Notes: generated from the letters alone by a model not told the origin. DNA of 24,120 nucleotides from an uncultured Prevotellaceae bacterium (GCA_900557555.1 USTH01000021.1:1-24120); one strand, 5' to 3'; numbered from the stretch's first letter, positions 6,859 to 16,090 are shown. Numbers and translations are program-made.

Positions 6859-8979
6859 ATGAAAAAGATCTTCCTAACAATTGCATTGACAGCACTGGTT
6901 TCTGTCGCAGCCAAAGCACAACTAATCAAGAGCATCTGCTCACCAAATGGGCAAGTTACACTGAACGTAGGGCTAACCCCCTCTGGTGAGCCAACCTACA
7001 AATTGGACTACAAGGGCAAACCTGTTGTCAAGCTCTCTAAGTTGGGACTTGAACTGAAAACCGGCACTTCGTTGCTCAATGGATTTAATATTACTAAAAC
7101 AGACACAACATCGTTCGATGAAGTATGGCATCCGGTTTGGGGAGAACTTAAAGATATACGCAACCACTACAACGAGCTTGCCGTTACATTCCATCAAGCC
7201 AAACCCGAACGCGACATGATTGTAAGGTTTCGCGTCTTTGATGACGGACTTGGCTTTCGCTATGAATTTCCACTCTGCCGCAACCTGAGCTACTTCGTTG
7301 TCAAGGAAGAACACACCCAATTCGCCATGGCAGGAGATCACACCGCATTCTGGATTCCCGGTGACTATGACACCCAAGAATACAACTACACCGAGAGCAA
7401 GCTTTCTGAGATACGCAAGAAAATGCCAGAAGCCATGAGGTGGCAACCTATCAACGACAAGGCTCCTGGCAACGTGGTGCAGACATCATTGCAGATGAAG
7501 ACTGCCGACGGGCTGTATATCAACCTGCACGAAGCAGCACTGATTGACTACTCGTGTATGCACCTGCTTCTCAACGACACCACACTGACCTTTGAGTCTC
7601 ATCTTACCCCCGACGCCTTGGGCGACAAAGGCTATCTGCAAGCTCCGTGCAAAAGTCCGTGGCGTACCGTCATTGTTAGTGACGATGCACGCGACATCCT
7701 CAACTCAAAGATGACCCTCAACCTCAACGAGCCGTGTGCCATAAAGGACCCCTCATGGATCAAGCCAGTTAAATTCATGGGTGTATGGTGGGAAATGATT
7801 ACAGGCTATGGTTCATGGTCATACACTTCAGACCTGCCAGCCATTAAGCTTGGCGAAGTGGACTACCGCAAACTCAAACCTCACGGATTTCACAGCGCCA
7901 ACAACGCCAACGTAAAGAAATACATCGACTTTGCTTCTGCTAATGGTTTCGACCAACTTCTGGTGGAGGGCTGGAACATAGGTTGGGAAGACTGGTTCCG
8001 CAAGTCAAAGGATTATGTTTTTGACTTCCTCACCCCCTACCCCGACTTTAATGTTGACTCTCTTCAAGACTATGCCCTAAGCAAAGGTATACGCCTCATG
8101 ATGCACCACGAGACATCTTCGTCGGCACGCAATTACGAGCGCCACCTCGACCGAGCATATAAGTTCATGAACGACCACTACTACACCTCTGTTAAGTCGG
8201 GTTATGTAGGACCTATCATTCCACGCGGCGAACACCACTACGGTCAATGGATGAACAACCACTACCTCTACTGCATCAAGAAAGCCGCCGACTACCACAT
8301 CTGCGTTGACGCTCACGAAGCCGTGCGCCCAACTGGTCTGTGCCGCACATGGCCTAACCTCGTTGCCAACGAATCGGCACGCGGAGGCGAATATGATCAA
8401 AGCAGTGGCAATCTGCCGTTCCATGCCACCATTCTGCCTTTTACACGCCTGTTGGGAGGCCCGATGGACTATACCCCAGGCATTTTTGATATCAAACTGT
8501 CGTTTATCAAAGGCAACCACCCCAACCGTTACCTGCGCAGCACGCTATGCAAGCAGTTGGCTCTCTATCTCACAATGCCTTCGCCACTTCAGATGGCCGC
8601 CGACCTGCCCGAAAGCTATATGAAACACATGGATGCCTTCCAGTTTATCAAGGACGTGGCACTCGACTGGCAAGACAGTCGCTATCTTGAGGCTGAACCA
8701 GGACGATACATCACCGTGGCACGCCAAGCTAAAGATACTGGCCTATGGTTTGTAGGTGGCGTCACTGGTGACGATGCACGTACCACACAAGTGACATTCG
8801 ACTTCCTTAAGAAAAACCACAAATACATAGCCACCATCTATGAAGATGCACCCGATGCAGACTATGAGACCAACCCTGAAGCATACAACATACGCACGGT
8901 TACGGTTACTAACAAGTCAAAAATCAACATACACATGGCTCGTAGCGGAGGGTTCGCCATCAGCATCAAACCAGAATAA
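6859..8979 (+). CDS. Glycoside hydrolase family 97, inverting alpha-glucosidase type (SusB-like)
   Basis: 706 residues, close to SusB (738). Signal peptide MKKIFLTIALTALVSVAAKAQ points to the periplasm. An N-terminal GH97 beta-sandwich precedes a TIM barrel. Catalytic and calcium residues line up with SusB at a constant offset of 21: E418 (MMHHET; SusB E439) and E487 (DAHEAVRPTGLCRTWPN; E508) as bases, E505 (NESARGG; E526) as a calcium ligand, E511 (E532) as the acid. Having Glu at the base positions marks the inverting alpha-glucosidase group rather than the retaining alpha-galactosidase group. No susC/susD lies nearby, so this is a solitary enzyme and its exact glycan is unknown. The next gene follows after 24 nt and is probably co-transcribed. 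Confidence 0.94.
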   Translation: MKKIFLTIALTALVSVAAKAQLIKSICSPNGQVTLNVGLTPSGEPTYKLDYKGKPVVKLSKLGLELKTGTSLLNGFNITKTDTTSFDEVWHPVWGELKDIRNHYNELAVTFHQAKPERDMIVRFRVFDDGLGFRYEFPLCRNLSYFVVKEEHTQFAMAGDHTAFWIPGDYDTQEYNYTESKLSEIRKKMPEAMRWQPINDKAPGNVVQTSLQMKTADGLYINLHEAALIDYSCMHLLLNDTTLTFESHLTPDALGDKGYLQAPCKSPWRTVIVSDDARDILNSKMTLNLNEPCAIKDPSWIKPVKFMGVWWEMITGYGSWSYTSDLPAIKLGEVDYRKLKPHGFHSANNANVKKYIDFASANGFDQLLVEGWNIGWEDWFRKSKDYVFDFLTPYPDFNVDSLQDYALSKGIRLMMHHETSSSARNYERHLDRAYKFMNDHYYTSVKSGYVGPIIPRGEHHYGQWMNNHYLYCIKKAADYHICVDAHEAVRPTGLCRTWPNLVANESARGGEYDQSSGNLPFHATILPFTRLLGGPMDYTPGIFDIKLSFIKGNHPNRYLRSTLCKQLALYLTMPSPLQMAADLPESYMKHMDAFQFIKDVALDWQDSRYLEAEPGRYITVARQAKDTGLWFVGGVTGDDARTTQVTFDFLKKNHKYIATIYEDAPDADYETNPEAYNIRTVTVTNKSKINIHMARSGGFAISIKPE

Positions 8980-9003
8980 AAGGAGACCAATACACCACAC
9001 TAC

Positions 9004-10059
9004 ATGCTGACAGACAATATTGACCTTAACGGCAACACTGTTCTTGTGACTGGTGCGGCCGGATTCATAGGCGGCAACCTCGTCAAGCACCTATTTGCTA
9101 TTTACCCTAACATACACATCATAGGCATCGACTCACTCAACGACTACTACGATGTTTGCCTTAAGCACGAACGCCTACGGGAAATTGAAGAACTCGGACG
9201 CAACTGGACATTCATCCACGACACCATTGCCAACAAGGCTATCGTTGACCGGCTGTTTTGCGACCACTCTATAAATGTTGTCGTAAACCTTGCCGCTCAG
9301 GCTGGTGTGAGGTATTCTATCACCAATCCCGATGCCTATATTGAGAGCAATATCATTGGTTTTTACAACATCTTGGAGGCCTGCCGTCACCACAATGTCA
9401 GCCATCTGGTCTATGCCAGCAGCTCATCGGTGTACGGGGCAAACAGGAGAATACCCTACTCCACTGATGACAAGGTTGACAACCCAGTGTCACTCTACGC
9501 CGCCACAAAGAAAAGCGATGAATTGATGGCTCACGCCTACTCAAAACTGTACAACATTCCCTCTACAGGACTTCGCTTCTTCACTGTCTACGGTCCCGCA
9601 GGACGCCCCGACATGGCATATTTCAGTTTCACCAACAAACTGCGCAACGGAGAAACAATAAAAATCTTCAATTACGGTAATTGCCAACGCGACTTTACGT
9701 ATATTGACGACATTGTAGAGGGCATGACAAGAGTGATAAGACATGCTCCCGAGAAGTCTGTGGGTGACGACGGCCTGCCAATGCCACCATACAAACTGTA
9801 TAACATAGGCAACAGCCACCCCCAGAACCTCCTTGACTTCGTAACAATACTGCAAGAAGAGCTGGTCAGAGCTAAGGTGTTGCCTGCCAACTACAACTTT
9901 GAGGCACACCGGCAACTGGTACCCATGCAACCCGGTGACGTACCCGTAACCTTTGCCGACACCTTGCCATTAGAACAGGACTTTGGCTTCAAGCCTTCAA
10001 CCGACTTGAGAACAGGATTGAGGACTTTTGCCCAATGGTACAGAAAATACTACTCTTAA
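9004..10059 (+). CDS. NAD-dependent epimerase, UDP-glucuronate 4-epimerase-like
   Basis: 351 residues, cytoplasmic extended SDR. The NAD-binding TGAAGFIGG is at 16-24, the catalytic Ser lies in SSSSVYG near 141, and Y165/K169 form YAATK. LRFFTVYGPAGRPDMAYF is the stretch typical of UDP-glucuronate/UDP-glucose 4-epimerases that make UDP-galacturonate for polysaccharides. The assignment within the epimerases is by motif likeness, so a related sugar-nucleotide substrate is possible. It sits 24 nt after the GH97 stop, with no promoter seen between, and ahead of a long hairpin that would end the unit. Confidence 0.88.
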   Translation: MLTDNIDLNGNTVLVTGAAGFIGGNLVKHLFAIYPNIHIIGIDSLNDYYDVCLKHERLREIEELGRNWTFIHDTIANKAIVDRLFCDHSINVVVNLAAQAGVRYSITNPDAYIESNIIGFYNILEACRHHNVSHLVYASSSSVYGANRRIPYSTDDKVDNPVSLYAATKKSDELMAHAYSKLYNIPSTGLRFFTVYGPAGRPDMAYFSFTNKLRNGETIKIFNYGNCQRDFTYIDDIVEGMTRVIRHAPEKSVGDDGLPMPPYKLYNIGNSHPQNLLDFVTILQEELVRAKVLPANYNFEAHRQLVPMQPGDVPVTFADTLPLEQDFGFKPSTDLRTGLRTFAQWYRKYYS

Positions 10060-10286
10060 GCCACCAGAGCCGCCAAACCGAATCTGTGCAGACCTTGATG
10101 TCTCATCTTTCATTTCTAACCAAGCCTGCATTTCTTTCAGCAAAAGCCTTCGCCATCATCTGCCATACCCTCAACACCACCACGGCTATCTGGCCGCAAC
10201 AAGATACGGCAGTATTCTAAATGAAGCCCTCGGGTAGGAAGACTTGCTGGTAAAAATCTTTCTGACGACACTATCCAACCGAATAA
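10060..10286. other. Intergenic stretch, no gene recognised
   Basis: About 230 nt with coding-like base composition and two overlapping short open frames (60-70 codons), neither of which resembles a known protein or has a start context. It could be decayed coding sequence or an untranslated tail of the epimerase transcript. Confidence 0.4.
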
Positions 10287-10336
10287 ATATGGCATACGGC
10301 GTGTGATTTGCGTAAATCACACGCCGTATGCCATAT
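10287..10336. terminator. Perfect 23-bp hairpin ending the GH97-epimerase unit
   Basis: 10287-10309 is the exact reverse complement of 10314-10336, with a 4-nt loop GCGT. It lies 228 nt after the epimerase stop and before the promoter of the next unit. There is no T-run straight after the stem. A second small hairpin (ACCAA-TATT-TTGGT, 10343-10356) follows. Confidence 0.65.
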
Positions 10337-10368
10337 AGTAGCACCAATATTTTGGTCATGTTATATTT

Positions 10369-10399
10369 TTTGCATAACTTGCACTCAATTTTAATTTTG
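10369..10399 (+). promoter_or_regulatory. Bacteroidetes-type promoter for the DUF5020-permease unit
   Basis: TTTG at 10369-10372, a 19-nt spacer, then TAATTTTG at 10392-10399. Predicted start of transcription is near 10406, leaving a long leader of about 160 nt. Confidence 0.7.
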
Positions 10400-10405
10400 T
10401 TTACA

Positions 10406-10568
10406 TTTGAACCCGTTGTTTTGACAAGTTTTAACCCTGTCTGGCGACCGCGGCTTTGACAACATAATAATTTAAAAACAATCCTATTTATATTTCTTTT
10501 CTGAAAAGAAATGTCTGAAAATCGACTATAATAACACTTTATTTATTCACCAAACTAACACAACAAAA
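10406..10568 (+). promoter_or_regulatory. Long 5' leader with direct repeats and a hairpin
   Basis: The leader contains a direct repeat TTTGACAA at 10420-10427 and 10455-10462 (35 nt apart), and a near-perfect hairpin in which 10492-10501 pairs with 10503-10512 (in practice about 8 bp with a short loop). I do not recognise a known riboswitch class. The repeats or hairpin could control expression, but this is inference. Confidence 0.4.
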
Positions 10569-11291
10569 ATGAAAAAATTATTTTTTACATTCGCGACCCT
10601 CTTTGTCGGCATCACTCTTTGTGCCCAGAATTTCCAGTTGCACTACGACTTCGGTCGCCGCATCTACTCAGACGAAGAAGCCACACGACAAAACATCACC
10701 CTCACCTATGAGCAGTTCAAAGCTGATAAGCTCGGGTCATGGTATTGGTTTGTGGACTTCGACATGTACCACGATGGCATGAAAGGTGCCTACACCGAAA
10801 TCTCTCGTGAGTTCAATATCGGCAACTCTGGTCTCGCAGCCCATGTGGAATACGATGGTGGTATGACTACATTTAAAAATGGTGGCGGCACACGCTTCCA
10901 AAATGCAGTTCTCATAGGTCCGGCATTGAACGGACACTCTGCCGACTTCTCCAAAACATGGGGCATTCAGGCAATGTACAAACAATATTTCAAGGGCCAA
11001 GATGACCACCGTGCATACGCTTCTGTACAGCTCACCGGAACATGGGGTCTCACCTTTGCCAAGGGCAAGGGAACATTCTCTGGCTTCATTGACCTATGGC
11101 GTGGCGAAAAAGCCAACAACCACGGAAAATTGGTTATCATTACCGAACCTCAGATATGGTACAACGCTACAAAGCACTTCTCTGTCGGTTCTGAAGTCGA
11201 AATCAGCAACAACTTCGTAATAAACGAGAAGTCAGGCTCAGGCAAGAACGTATACATCAACCCTACGCTTGCTGTTAAATACGTATTCTAA
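10569..11291 (+). CDS. DUF5020 family outer-membrane protein (Tsx-like channel)
   Basis: 240 residues. The signal peptide is MKKLFFTFATLFVGITLCAQ. The rest is amphipathic beta strands rich in aromatic residues (FQLHYDFGRRIY, WYWFVDFDMYHDG, AYTEISREFNI, YASVQLTGTWGLTF, GKLVIITEPQIWYN), ending in VKYVF with a terminal Phe, as expected of an outer-membrane barrel. The motifs fit the DUF5020 family, which is related to nucleoside-specific Tsx channels. A purine permease gene follows 22 nt downstream, so a role in letting nucleosides or nucleobases through the outer membrane is a reasonable inference. It is first in its transcription unit, with a promoter at 10369-10399. Confidence 0.85.
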   Translation: MKKLFFTFATLFVGITLCAQNFQLHYDFGRRIYSDEEATRQNITLTYEQFKADKLGSWYWFVDFDMYHDGMKGAYTEISREFNIGNSGLAAHVEYDGGMTTFKNGGGTRFQNAVLIGPALNGHSADFSKTWGIQAMYKQYFKGQDDHRAYASVQLTGTWGLTFAKGKGTFSGFIDLWRGEKANNHGKLVIITEPQIWYNATKHFSVGSEVEISNNFVINEKSGSGKNVYINPTLAVKYVF

Positions 11292-11313
11292 GAACCCCTC
11301 TTACAATCATCAT

Positions 11314-12606
11314 ATGCTACAGAAACTCTTTGGCTTTGATGCCAGCACCATGACCGTGAGGAAAGAAGTAATGGGAGGTATAACCTCTTTCCTCACCATG
11401 GCATACATCCTTGCTGTCAACCCCATGATACTTAGCGCCGCTGGCATGGACCAGAATGCGGTATTCACCTCTACGGCCGTTTCGGCAATCATCGCCACAC
11501 TTATCATGGCAATCTATGCCAAGCTGCCGTTTGCTCTTGCTCCAGGCATGGGACTCAACGCATTCTTCGCCTACACGGTGTGCTTGGCAATGGGACACAC
11601 ATGGCAGTTCGCCCTCACCGCTGTGTTGATAGAGGGCATCATCTTCCTTATATTGACAATGACAGGTTTGCGACAAAAAATCGTAGATTGTCTGCCCGTG
11701 ATTTTCCGTCATTCCATCTCTCCAGGTATTGGCCTGTTCATTGCCTTCATCGGTTTGAAGAATGCCGGCATCGTGGTTAAGAACGATGCAACATTCATCA
11801 GCCTTGGCAACCTTCACGACCCTGCTGTGCTTCTGGCTTGCATAGGCATTGTTATCAGCGCAGTACTGCTTGTGCGCAAGGTTACAGGTGCTTTACTGAT
11901 AGGCATCTTGCTTGTAACCATCATTGGCATACCTATGGGCATCACCAACCTCTCGTCGTCTATCATCAGTGCTCCCCCAAGTCTGGCACCCATCTTCTGC
12001 AAATTTGAGTGGAGCAACATATTAAGCCTTGAGATGGTAATCTGCGTGTTCACGTTCTTGTTTATAGATATGTTTGACACCATCGGCACTATTATCGGTG
12101 TGAGCGACCGTGCCGGCATGATTGACAAAAACGGTAACATTCCTCACCTTAAACAAGCCTTTACCGCTGATGCCATTGGCACAACTGTTGGCGCTATGTT
12201 AGGAACCTCTACCGTAACAACTTACGTTGAAAGCGCAGCTGGCGTAAACGAAGGCGGACGTAGCGGTCTTACATCGCTCTCCACTGCAGTGTGCTTCATC
12301 GTTGCCCTGTTCTTTGCCCCACTGTTCCTCGCCATTCCTGCACAAGCCACAGCACCTGCTCTGATATTGGTCGGTGTGATGATGATGAACTCTGTCAACA
12401 AGATTGACTTCCACGACTATGCAAGCGCTATTCCGTGCTTCATCTGCTTGGCATTCATTCCGCTGACATGCTCCATCTCCGAAGGCATACTGCTCGGTGT
12501 TATCTCGTGGGTTATCATCCACCTGTGTAGCGGCAGACTCAAAGATGTCAATGTAGGCATGGTCATTTTGGCTACCCTCTTCATACTGCGATACATCTTC
12601 CTATAG
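11314..12606 (+). CDS. NCS2-family (AzgA-type) purine permease
   Basis: 430 residues, polytopic, about 12-14 membrane segments. AzgA/PbuG-group signatures are MLQKLFGFDASTMTVRKEVMGGITSFLTMAYILAVNP at the N terminus, LAPGMGLNAFFAYTVC, and GTSTVTTYVESAAGVNEGGRSGLTSL, the substrate-site stretch. Known members are proton symporters for adenine, guanine or hypoxanthine in the cytoplasmic membrane. The start is set at 11314 because MLQKLFGF matches family starts; an in-frame ATG at 11269 lies inside the DUF5020 gene. It sits 22 nt after the outer-membrane partner, forming a probable two-membrane purine uptake pair. Confidence 0.92.
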   Translation: MLQKLFGFDASTMTVRKEVMGGITSFLTMAYILAVNPMILSAAGMDQNAVFTSTAVSAIIATLIMAIYAKLPFALAPGMGLNAFFAYTVCLAMGHTWQFALTAVLIEGIIFLILTMTGLRQKIVDCLPVIFRHSISPGIGLFIAFIGLKNAGIVVKNDATFISLGNLHDPAVLLACIGIVISAVLLVRKVTGALLIGILLVTIIGIPMGITNLSSSIISAPPSLAPIFCKFEWSNILSLEMVICVFTFLFIDMFDTIGTIIGVSDRAGMIDKNGNIPHLKQAFTADAIGTTVGAMLGTSTVTTYVESAAGVNEGGRSGLTSLSTAVCFIVALFFAPLFLAIPAQATAPALILVGVMMMNSVNKIDFHDYASAIPCFICLAFIPLTCSISEGILLGVISWVIIHLCSGRLKDVNVGMVILATLFILRYIFL

Positions 12607-12801
12607 GTAGACGCATATAGTCAGAGAATATACTAAACCCAAATCGGTTATTATGGCTTGCTTGTATTTTGTTTTTTAGAAGAGTGGATTTTTGTTGGCT
12701 TTTGATGAGTAATAGCGAGCTATTGTGAATTAAAGACAAGCAAAAGACGCCTTAAAACAAAAGACAATAAGACAAAGACGACCTTACGACCGATTTATGT
12801 T
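12607..12801. other. AT-rich intergenic stretch with a small palindrome
   Basis: No gene seen. It contains AATAGC-GA-GCTATT (12711-12724) flanked by T-rich sequence on the left and A-rich sequence on the right, giving the block a loose overall dyad symmetry. It could be a dispersed intergenic repeat; copies elsewhere cannot be tested here. Confidence 0.35.
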
Positions 12802-12841
12802 AAACTGGCAGAACCCAGAATTCGTTGGGTTCTGCCAGTTT
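12802..12841. terminator. Bidirectional terminator between convergent genes
   Basis: 12802-12817 is the exact reverse complement of 12826-12841, with an 8-nt loop and a T-rich run (TTCTTTTC) after the stem on the plus strand. It lies between the permease stop and the stop of the convergent DUF4886 gene, so it can serve both. Confidence 0.8.
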
Positions 12842-12904
12842 TCTTTTCAATATAGGCTAACTCACACACACGTGGGCTTAGCAACCACCGCTGCGGTCTG
12901 GTTG

Positions 12905-13735
12905 TCACTGTGCCTTGGAAGGCTTATAGATGAGCGGTCTGGTTAGTCCGAGTATGCGTTTGTTGTCAAGCACTGTACGCAGGGCCGTCCGTTGGAGGAT
13001 GTCGGCACGCAAGGAGGGCAGACCAAGACGCGTGGCAGACTTGTACTTGCGCTGCAGGATGGTTGCAACAAAACAATGAGCTGCCAGATAGCTGCCCGCC
13101 AACGAGGGGTGATAGTTATCCTTCGCATAAAGCTCAATCTCGGGATGTTCGCGCCGCACTGTCTGCCATGCCATGCCAACGGGAGCACACCATGCACTGT
13201 TTTCGTAAGTCATCTCAAGGTAACTCAGACGCAGATGATTCTGAAAATCGGTGTAGTTCTCGTCGAGCGGATACGCAGGGTCGCGCATCCGACTGTTATG
13301 GACGTTGGTGTATTTGTGCCCCCACGTCATATAAAAGATTACACGGACATTCGGCGACCCATCCTTTGCAAGACTGTCAAGCAAATGGGCATAGTGATAC
13401 GTATCGGATATGACCTCACGCGTGGACTGCGCGGGGCCCGTACTGTACTCCTGAATGACCACGTAGTCCCAACCGCCTTTTTTCAATGCGCCTATTAGCA
13501 AGGGGTTTCTATAATGACCCGACAGGTGCTCTCCACCCTTAAGAAATCGCACAGGAGAAAGCTTCACTCCCTGTTCGGCGGCTATTTTGCTCACCATGCC
13601 AGGTAGATCGTTATACATTGTATAGCTGTTGCCAATCCACAAAATCCTCAAAGAGTCCTTGCCGCTTCCCCATACACTGATGGTTACAGAGCAAAGCGCC
13701 ACACACATCATGTGGCGAAGCAATCTACATTTCAT
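12905..13735 (-). CDS. DUF4886 exported SGNH-hydrolase-like protein
   Basis: 276 residues. The N-terminal signal peptide ends around VWGSG. The SGNH-like pattern is clear: ILWIGNSYT with Ser37 as the block I nucleophile, GGEHLSGH near 68-74, and DNYHP with D206 and H209 as the block V acid/base pair. The family is exported and of unknown substrate; esterase activity on carbohydrate or lipid acyl groups is plausible. It starts 11 nt after the RNase R stop on the same strand, so it is probably a downstream cistron of that unit although the functions do not obviously connect. Confidence 0.83.
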   Translation of the reverse strand: MKCRLLRHMMCVALCSVTISVWGSGKDSLRILWIGNSYTMYNDLPGMVSKIAAEQGVKLSPVRFLKGGEHLSGHYRNPLLIGALKKGGWDYVVIQEYSTGPAQSTREVISDTYHYAHLLDSLAKDGSPNVRVIFYMTWGHKYTNVHNSRMRDPAYPLDENYTDFQNHLRLSYLEMTYENSAWCAPVGMAWQTVRREHPEIELYAKDNYHPSLAGSYLAAHCFVATILQRKYKSATRLGLPSLRADILQRTALRTVLDNKRILGLTRPLIYKPSKAQ

Positions 13736-13746
13736 ACGTCTCCCTA

Positions 13747-15987
13747 TTATTTCTTGAGCTTGCGCCCGTTAATCTCTATCAATTCAAAATCAAGCTGTCG
13801 CTTTTCAAGATTTGCGCTTGCAACACGCACTTTCACAGGGTCGCCCAGATTAATTGAGCGATGAGTGCGGCATCCTCGCAAGCACATTGCGCGATCATCA
13901 AAGTAATAATAGTCATCACGCAGTGTACGCATCGGCACGGCCCCCTCACATTTTGACTCAGCCAGTTCCACGTACAGACCAAAGTCTGTGGTACCACTCA
14001 CCTTGCCGGCAAACTCCTGCCCTATCTTGTCGGCAAGAAATTCCACCTGCTTGTACTTGATAGATGCGCGCTCGGCATTTGCCGCCAACTGTTCCATGGC
14101 ACTGGAGTGTTCACACTGCTCTTCACATTTTTGGCGGTTCACACTGCGTCCGCCTGCCAGATAACGCGTAAGAAGGCGATGAACCATCTGGTCGGGATAA
14201 CGCCTGATGGGCGAGGTGAAGTGTGTGTAGTATTTGAACATCAGTCCATAATGCCCGATATTATGTGTGCTGTAGCGTGCTTTCATCATTGAGCGCAATG
14301 TAATGTCCTCTATCAGCTCCTGCTCGCGCGACCCCTGAGCCTTGGCAAGCATGGCGTTAATGTCCTTTGACACGCTCTTCTTTGAACCCGAAGCATCGAG
14401 ATGGTAGCCGAAACGTGCCACGTAACCTGCCAGTTTCTCGAGCTTTTCAGGGTCGGGCACATCGTGAATACGATAAGGGAACACCTTGGCCTTGACACCA
14501 GATGGCACCATGCCTATGCGTTGAGCAACATAACGGTTGGCCAAAAGCATAAACTCCTCCACCAACTTGTTGGCGTCCATCGCCACCTTGGCATAGGTGC
14601 TTATAGGATGCCCCTTGTCATCAAGTTCAAAGCGCACTTCCTCGCGTTCAAACTCTATTGCACCGTTTTTGGTGCGCTGTGCCCTCAACTTCTTTGCAAT
14701 GCGGTTAAGCAAAATCAGCTCTTTGGCAAACTCACCCACAGGAGACCCGTCTGCATTGGGCTTGACACGCACAGGGTGAAAGCCCGGCTTGGTGAGATCT
14801 TCGGGTGAGGCTTCACCGTTTTGTTCCAAGATGGCCTGCACTTCTTCATACATAAAACGACGGTTACTTCTTATTACTGTACGTGCTATGTGGCAGTCGG
14901 CCACAGCACCGCTGTCGTCCATCTTGAAGATTACGCTATATGCCAACTTGTCCTCATCGGGGCGGAGCGAACAGATATAGTTACACAACTTTTCAGGCAA
15001 CATCGGTATGGTGCGGTCTACAAGATAGATACTTGTAGCCCGATTGTAGGCCTCCTCGTCAATGGGTGAACCCTCCTTAACATAATATGTCACATCGGCA
15101 ATGTGAACACCCACCTCCCACAAGCCGTCATCAAGATGCCTTATTGAGAGAGCATCGTCAAAATCCTTGGCATCACGCGGGTCTATGGTAAAAGTGGGGA
15201 CCTGACGGAAATCCTCGCGACTGTCTATCTCACTCTGGTTGATGTCTGCGGGAATCTTGTCAGCCAGTTTCTCCAAATTCTCTGGATAGCAATACGGCAA
15301 GCCGAACTCGGCCAAAATGGCGTGCATCTCTGTGGTGTTGTCGCCCGTGGCGCCAAGCACATCTACAATCTTGCCCACAGGAGAGCGGTTGTTCCTTGAA
15401 GGCCATTCAACAATCTTGACTATCACCTTGTCACCGTTGCGGGCTGACCCAAGGCTTGCCTTTGGAATGAAGATGTCATACGGTAGATACTTATCAGTCG
15501 TTTCCAAAAAAGCAAAATGCTTGTCTACAGAAAGCACGCCCACAAAGGTATCCTTGGCTCTGGTTATAACAGTTCCAACGATCGCCTCCTGTCTGTTGGC
15601 TTTTCTGTTGAACGTTACTGTAGCCGACACTCTGTCACCGTTGAGTGCCGTAGCGCTGTTGCGTTCATCAAGATAAATTGGAGTGTCATCACCATCGGCA
15701 AGGAAAGAGTATTCTTTGCCGTGGCGCGTCACAACGCCCTCCTTCAAATCCTGACGCGCCTTCAAGCAGTAACCTCCAGAAGCGCTTAGCGACAAATAGC
15801 CACACATCACCAGGTCTTCAAGAATGTCTACCATCACCATACGAGACGGATGAGCCTTAAGGCTGAACTCATTATACAGCTCGGTCTTGCTATATACAGA
15901 ATTTGGATTGGCAAGAAAAAAATCCATCAACATATTTGCCAATTCCCTTCTGTTCTTCCTGCTCTGATAATTTGTTTTCTTCCCCAT
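13747..15987 (-). CDS. rnr: Ribonuclease R
   Basis: 3'-5' exoribonuclease that degrades structured RNA in the cytoplasm. 746 residues from the ATG at 15987 (MGKKTNYQSRKNRRELANML). It has an N-terminal winged-helix segment (SVYSKTELYNEF...), cold-shock OB domains, and an RNB domain with the magnesium aspartates D269, D275, D277 and D278 in DPRDAKDFDD, three residues short of E. coli D272-D281. The C-terminal S1 domain begins near FAGKVSGTTDFGLYVEL. The long lysine-rich tail of E. coli RNase R is absent and only GRKLKK remains, normal for Bacteroidetes. An upstream in-frame start at 16041 would add 18 residues but lacks family likeness. It precedes the DUF4886 gene by 11 nt. Confidence 0.95.
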   Translation of the reverse strand: MGKKTNYQSRKNRRELANMLMDFFLANPNSVYSKTELYNEFSLKAHPSRMVMVDILEDLVMCGYLSLSASGGYCLKARQDLKEGVVTRHGKEYSFLADGDDTPIYLDERNSATALNGDRVSATVTFNRKANRQEAIVGTVITRAKDTFVGVLSVDKHFAFLETTDKYLPYDIFIPKASLGSARNGDKVIVKIVEWPSRNNRSPVGKIVDVLGATGDNTTEMHAILAEFGLPYCYPENLEKLADKIPADINQSEIDSREDFRQVPTFTIDPRDAKDFDDALSIRHLDDGLWEVGVHIADVTYYVKEGSPIDEEAYNRATSIYLVDRTIPMLPEKLCNYICSLRPDEDKLAYSVIFKMDDSGAVADCHIARTVIRSNRRFMYEEVQAILEQNGEASPEDLTKPGFHPVRVKPNADGSPVGEFAKELILLNRIAKKLRAQRTKNGAIEFEREEVRFELDDKGHPISTYAKVAMDANKLVEEFMLLANRYVAQRIGMVPSGVKAKVFPYRIHDVPDPEKLEKLAGYVARFGYHLDASGSKKSVSKDINAMLAKAQGSREQELIEDITLRSMMKARYSTHNIGHYGLMFKYYTHFTSPIRRYPDQMVHRLLTRYLAGGRSVNRQKCEEQCEHSSAMEQLAANAERASIKYKQVEFLADKIGQEFAGKVSGTTDFGLYVELAESKCEGAVPMRTLRDDYYYFDDRAMCLRGCRTHRSINLGDPVKVRVASANLEKRQLDFELIEINGRKLKK

Positions 15988-16082
15988 AGTTATATATAAT
16001 ATGTAGTAGCCCTCAAATAGGGATAATGCAAAGGAACGCATTTTCTTTTAAACAAACACCATCACTTTACCGAAAAGTTTCA

Positions 16083-16090
16083 TATCTTTG
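16083..16090 (+). promoter_or_regulatory. Candidate -7 box of the sirtuin operon
   Basis: TATCTTTG fits TAnnTTTG, 53 nt upstream of the sirtuin ATG. The -33 element is weak: no TTTG lies at the right distance. Confidence 0.5.

Noticed and set aside
10028..10237. Short plus-strand frames after the epimerase
   Set aside because: They begin inside the epimerase gene, have no start context and match nothing recognisable.
11269..11313. Upstream ATG extending the permease
   Set aside because: It lies in the DUF5020 coding sequence; MLQKLFGF at 11314 fits the family start.
13747..15987. Long antisense plus-strand frames in the RNase R gene
   Set aside because: They are shadows of the GC-biased codon use of rnr; the sense frame has all catalytic motifs.
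15988..16041. N-terminal extension of RNase R
   Set aside because: The added residues do not resemble RNase R; MGKKTNYQSRKNRRE at 15987 is the natural start.
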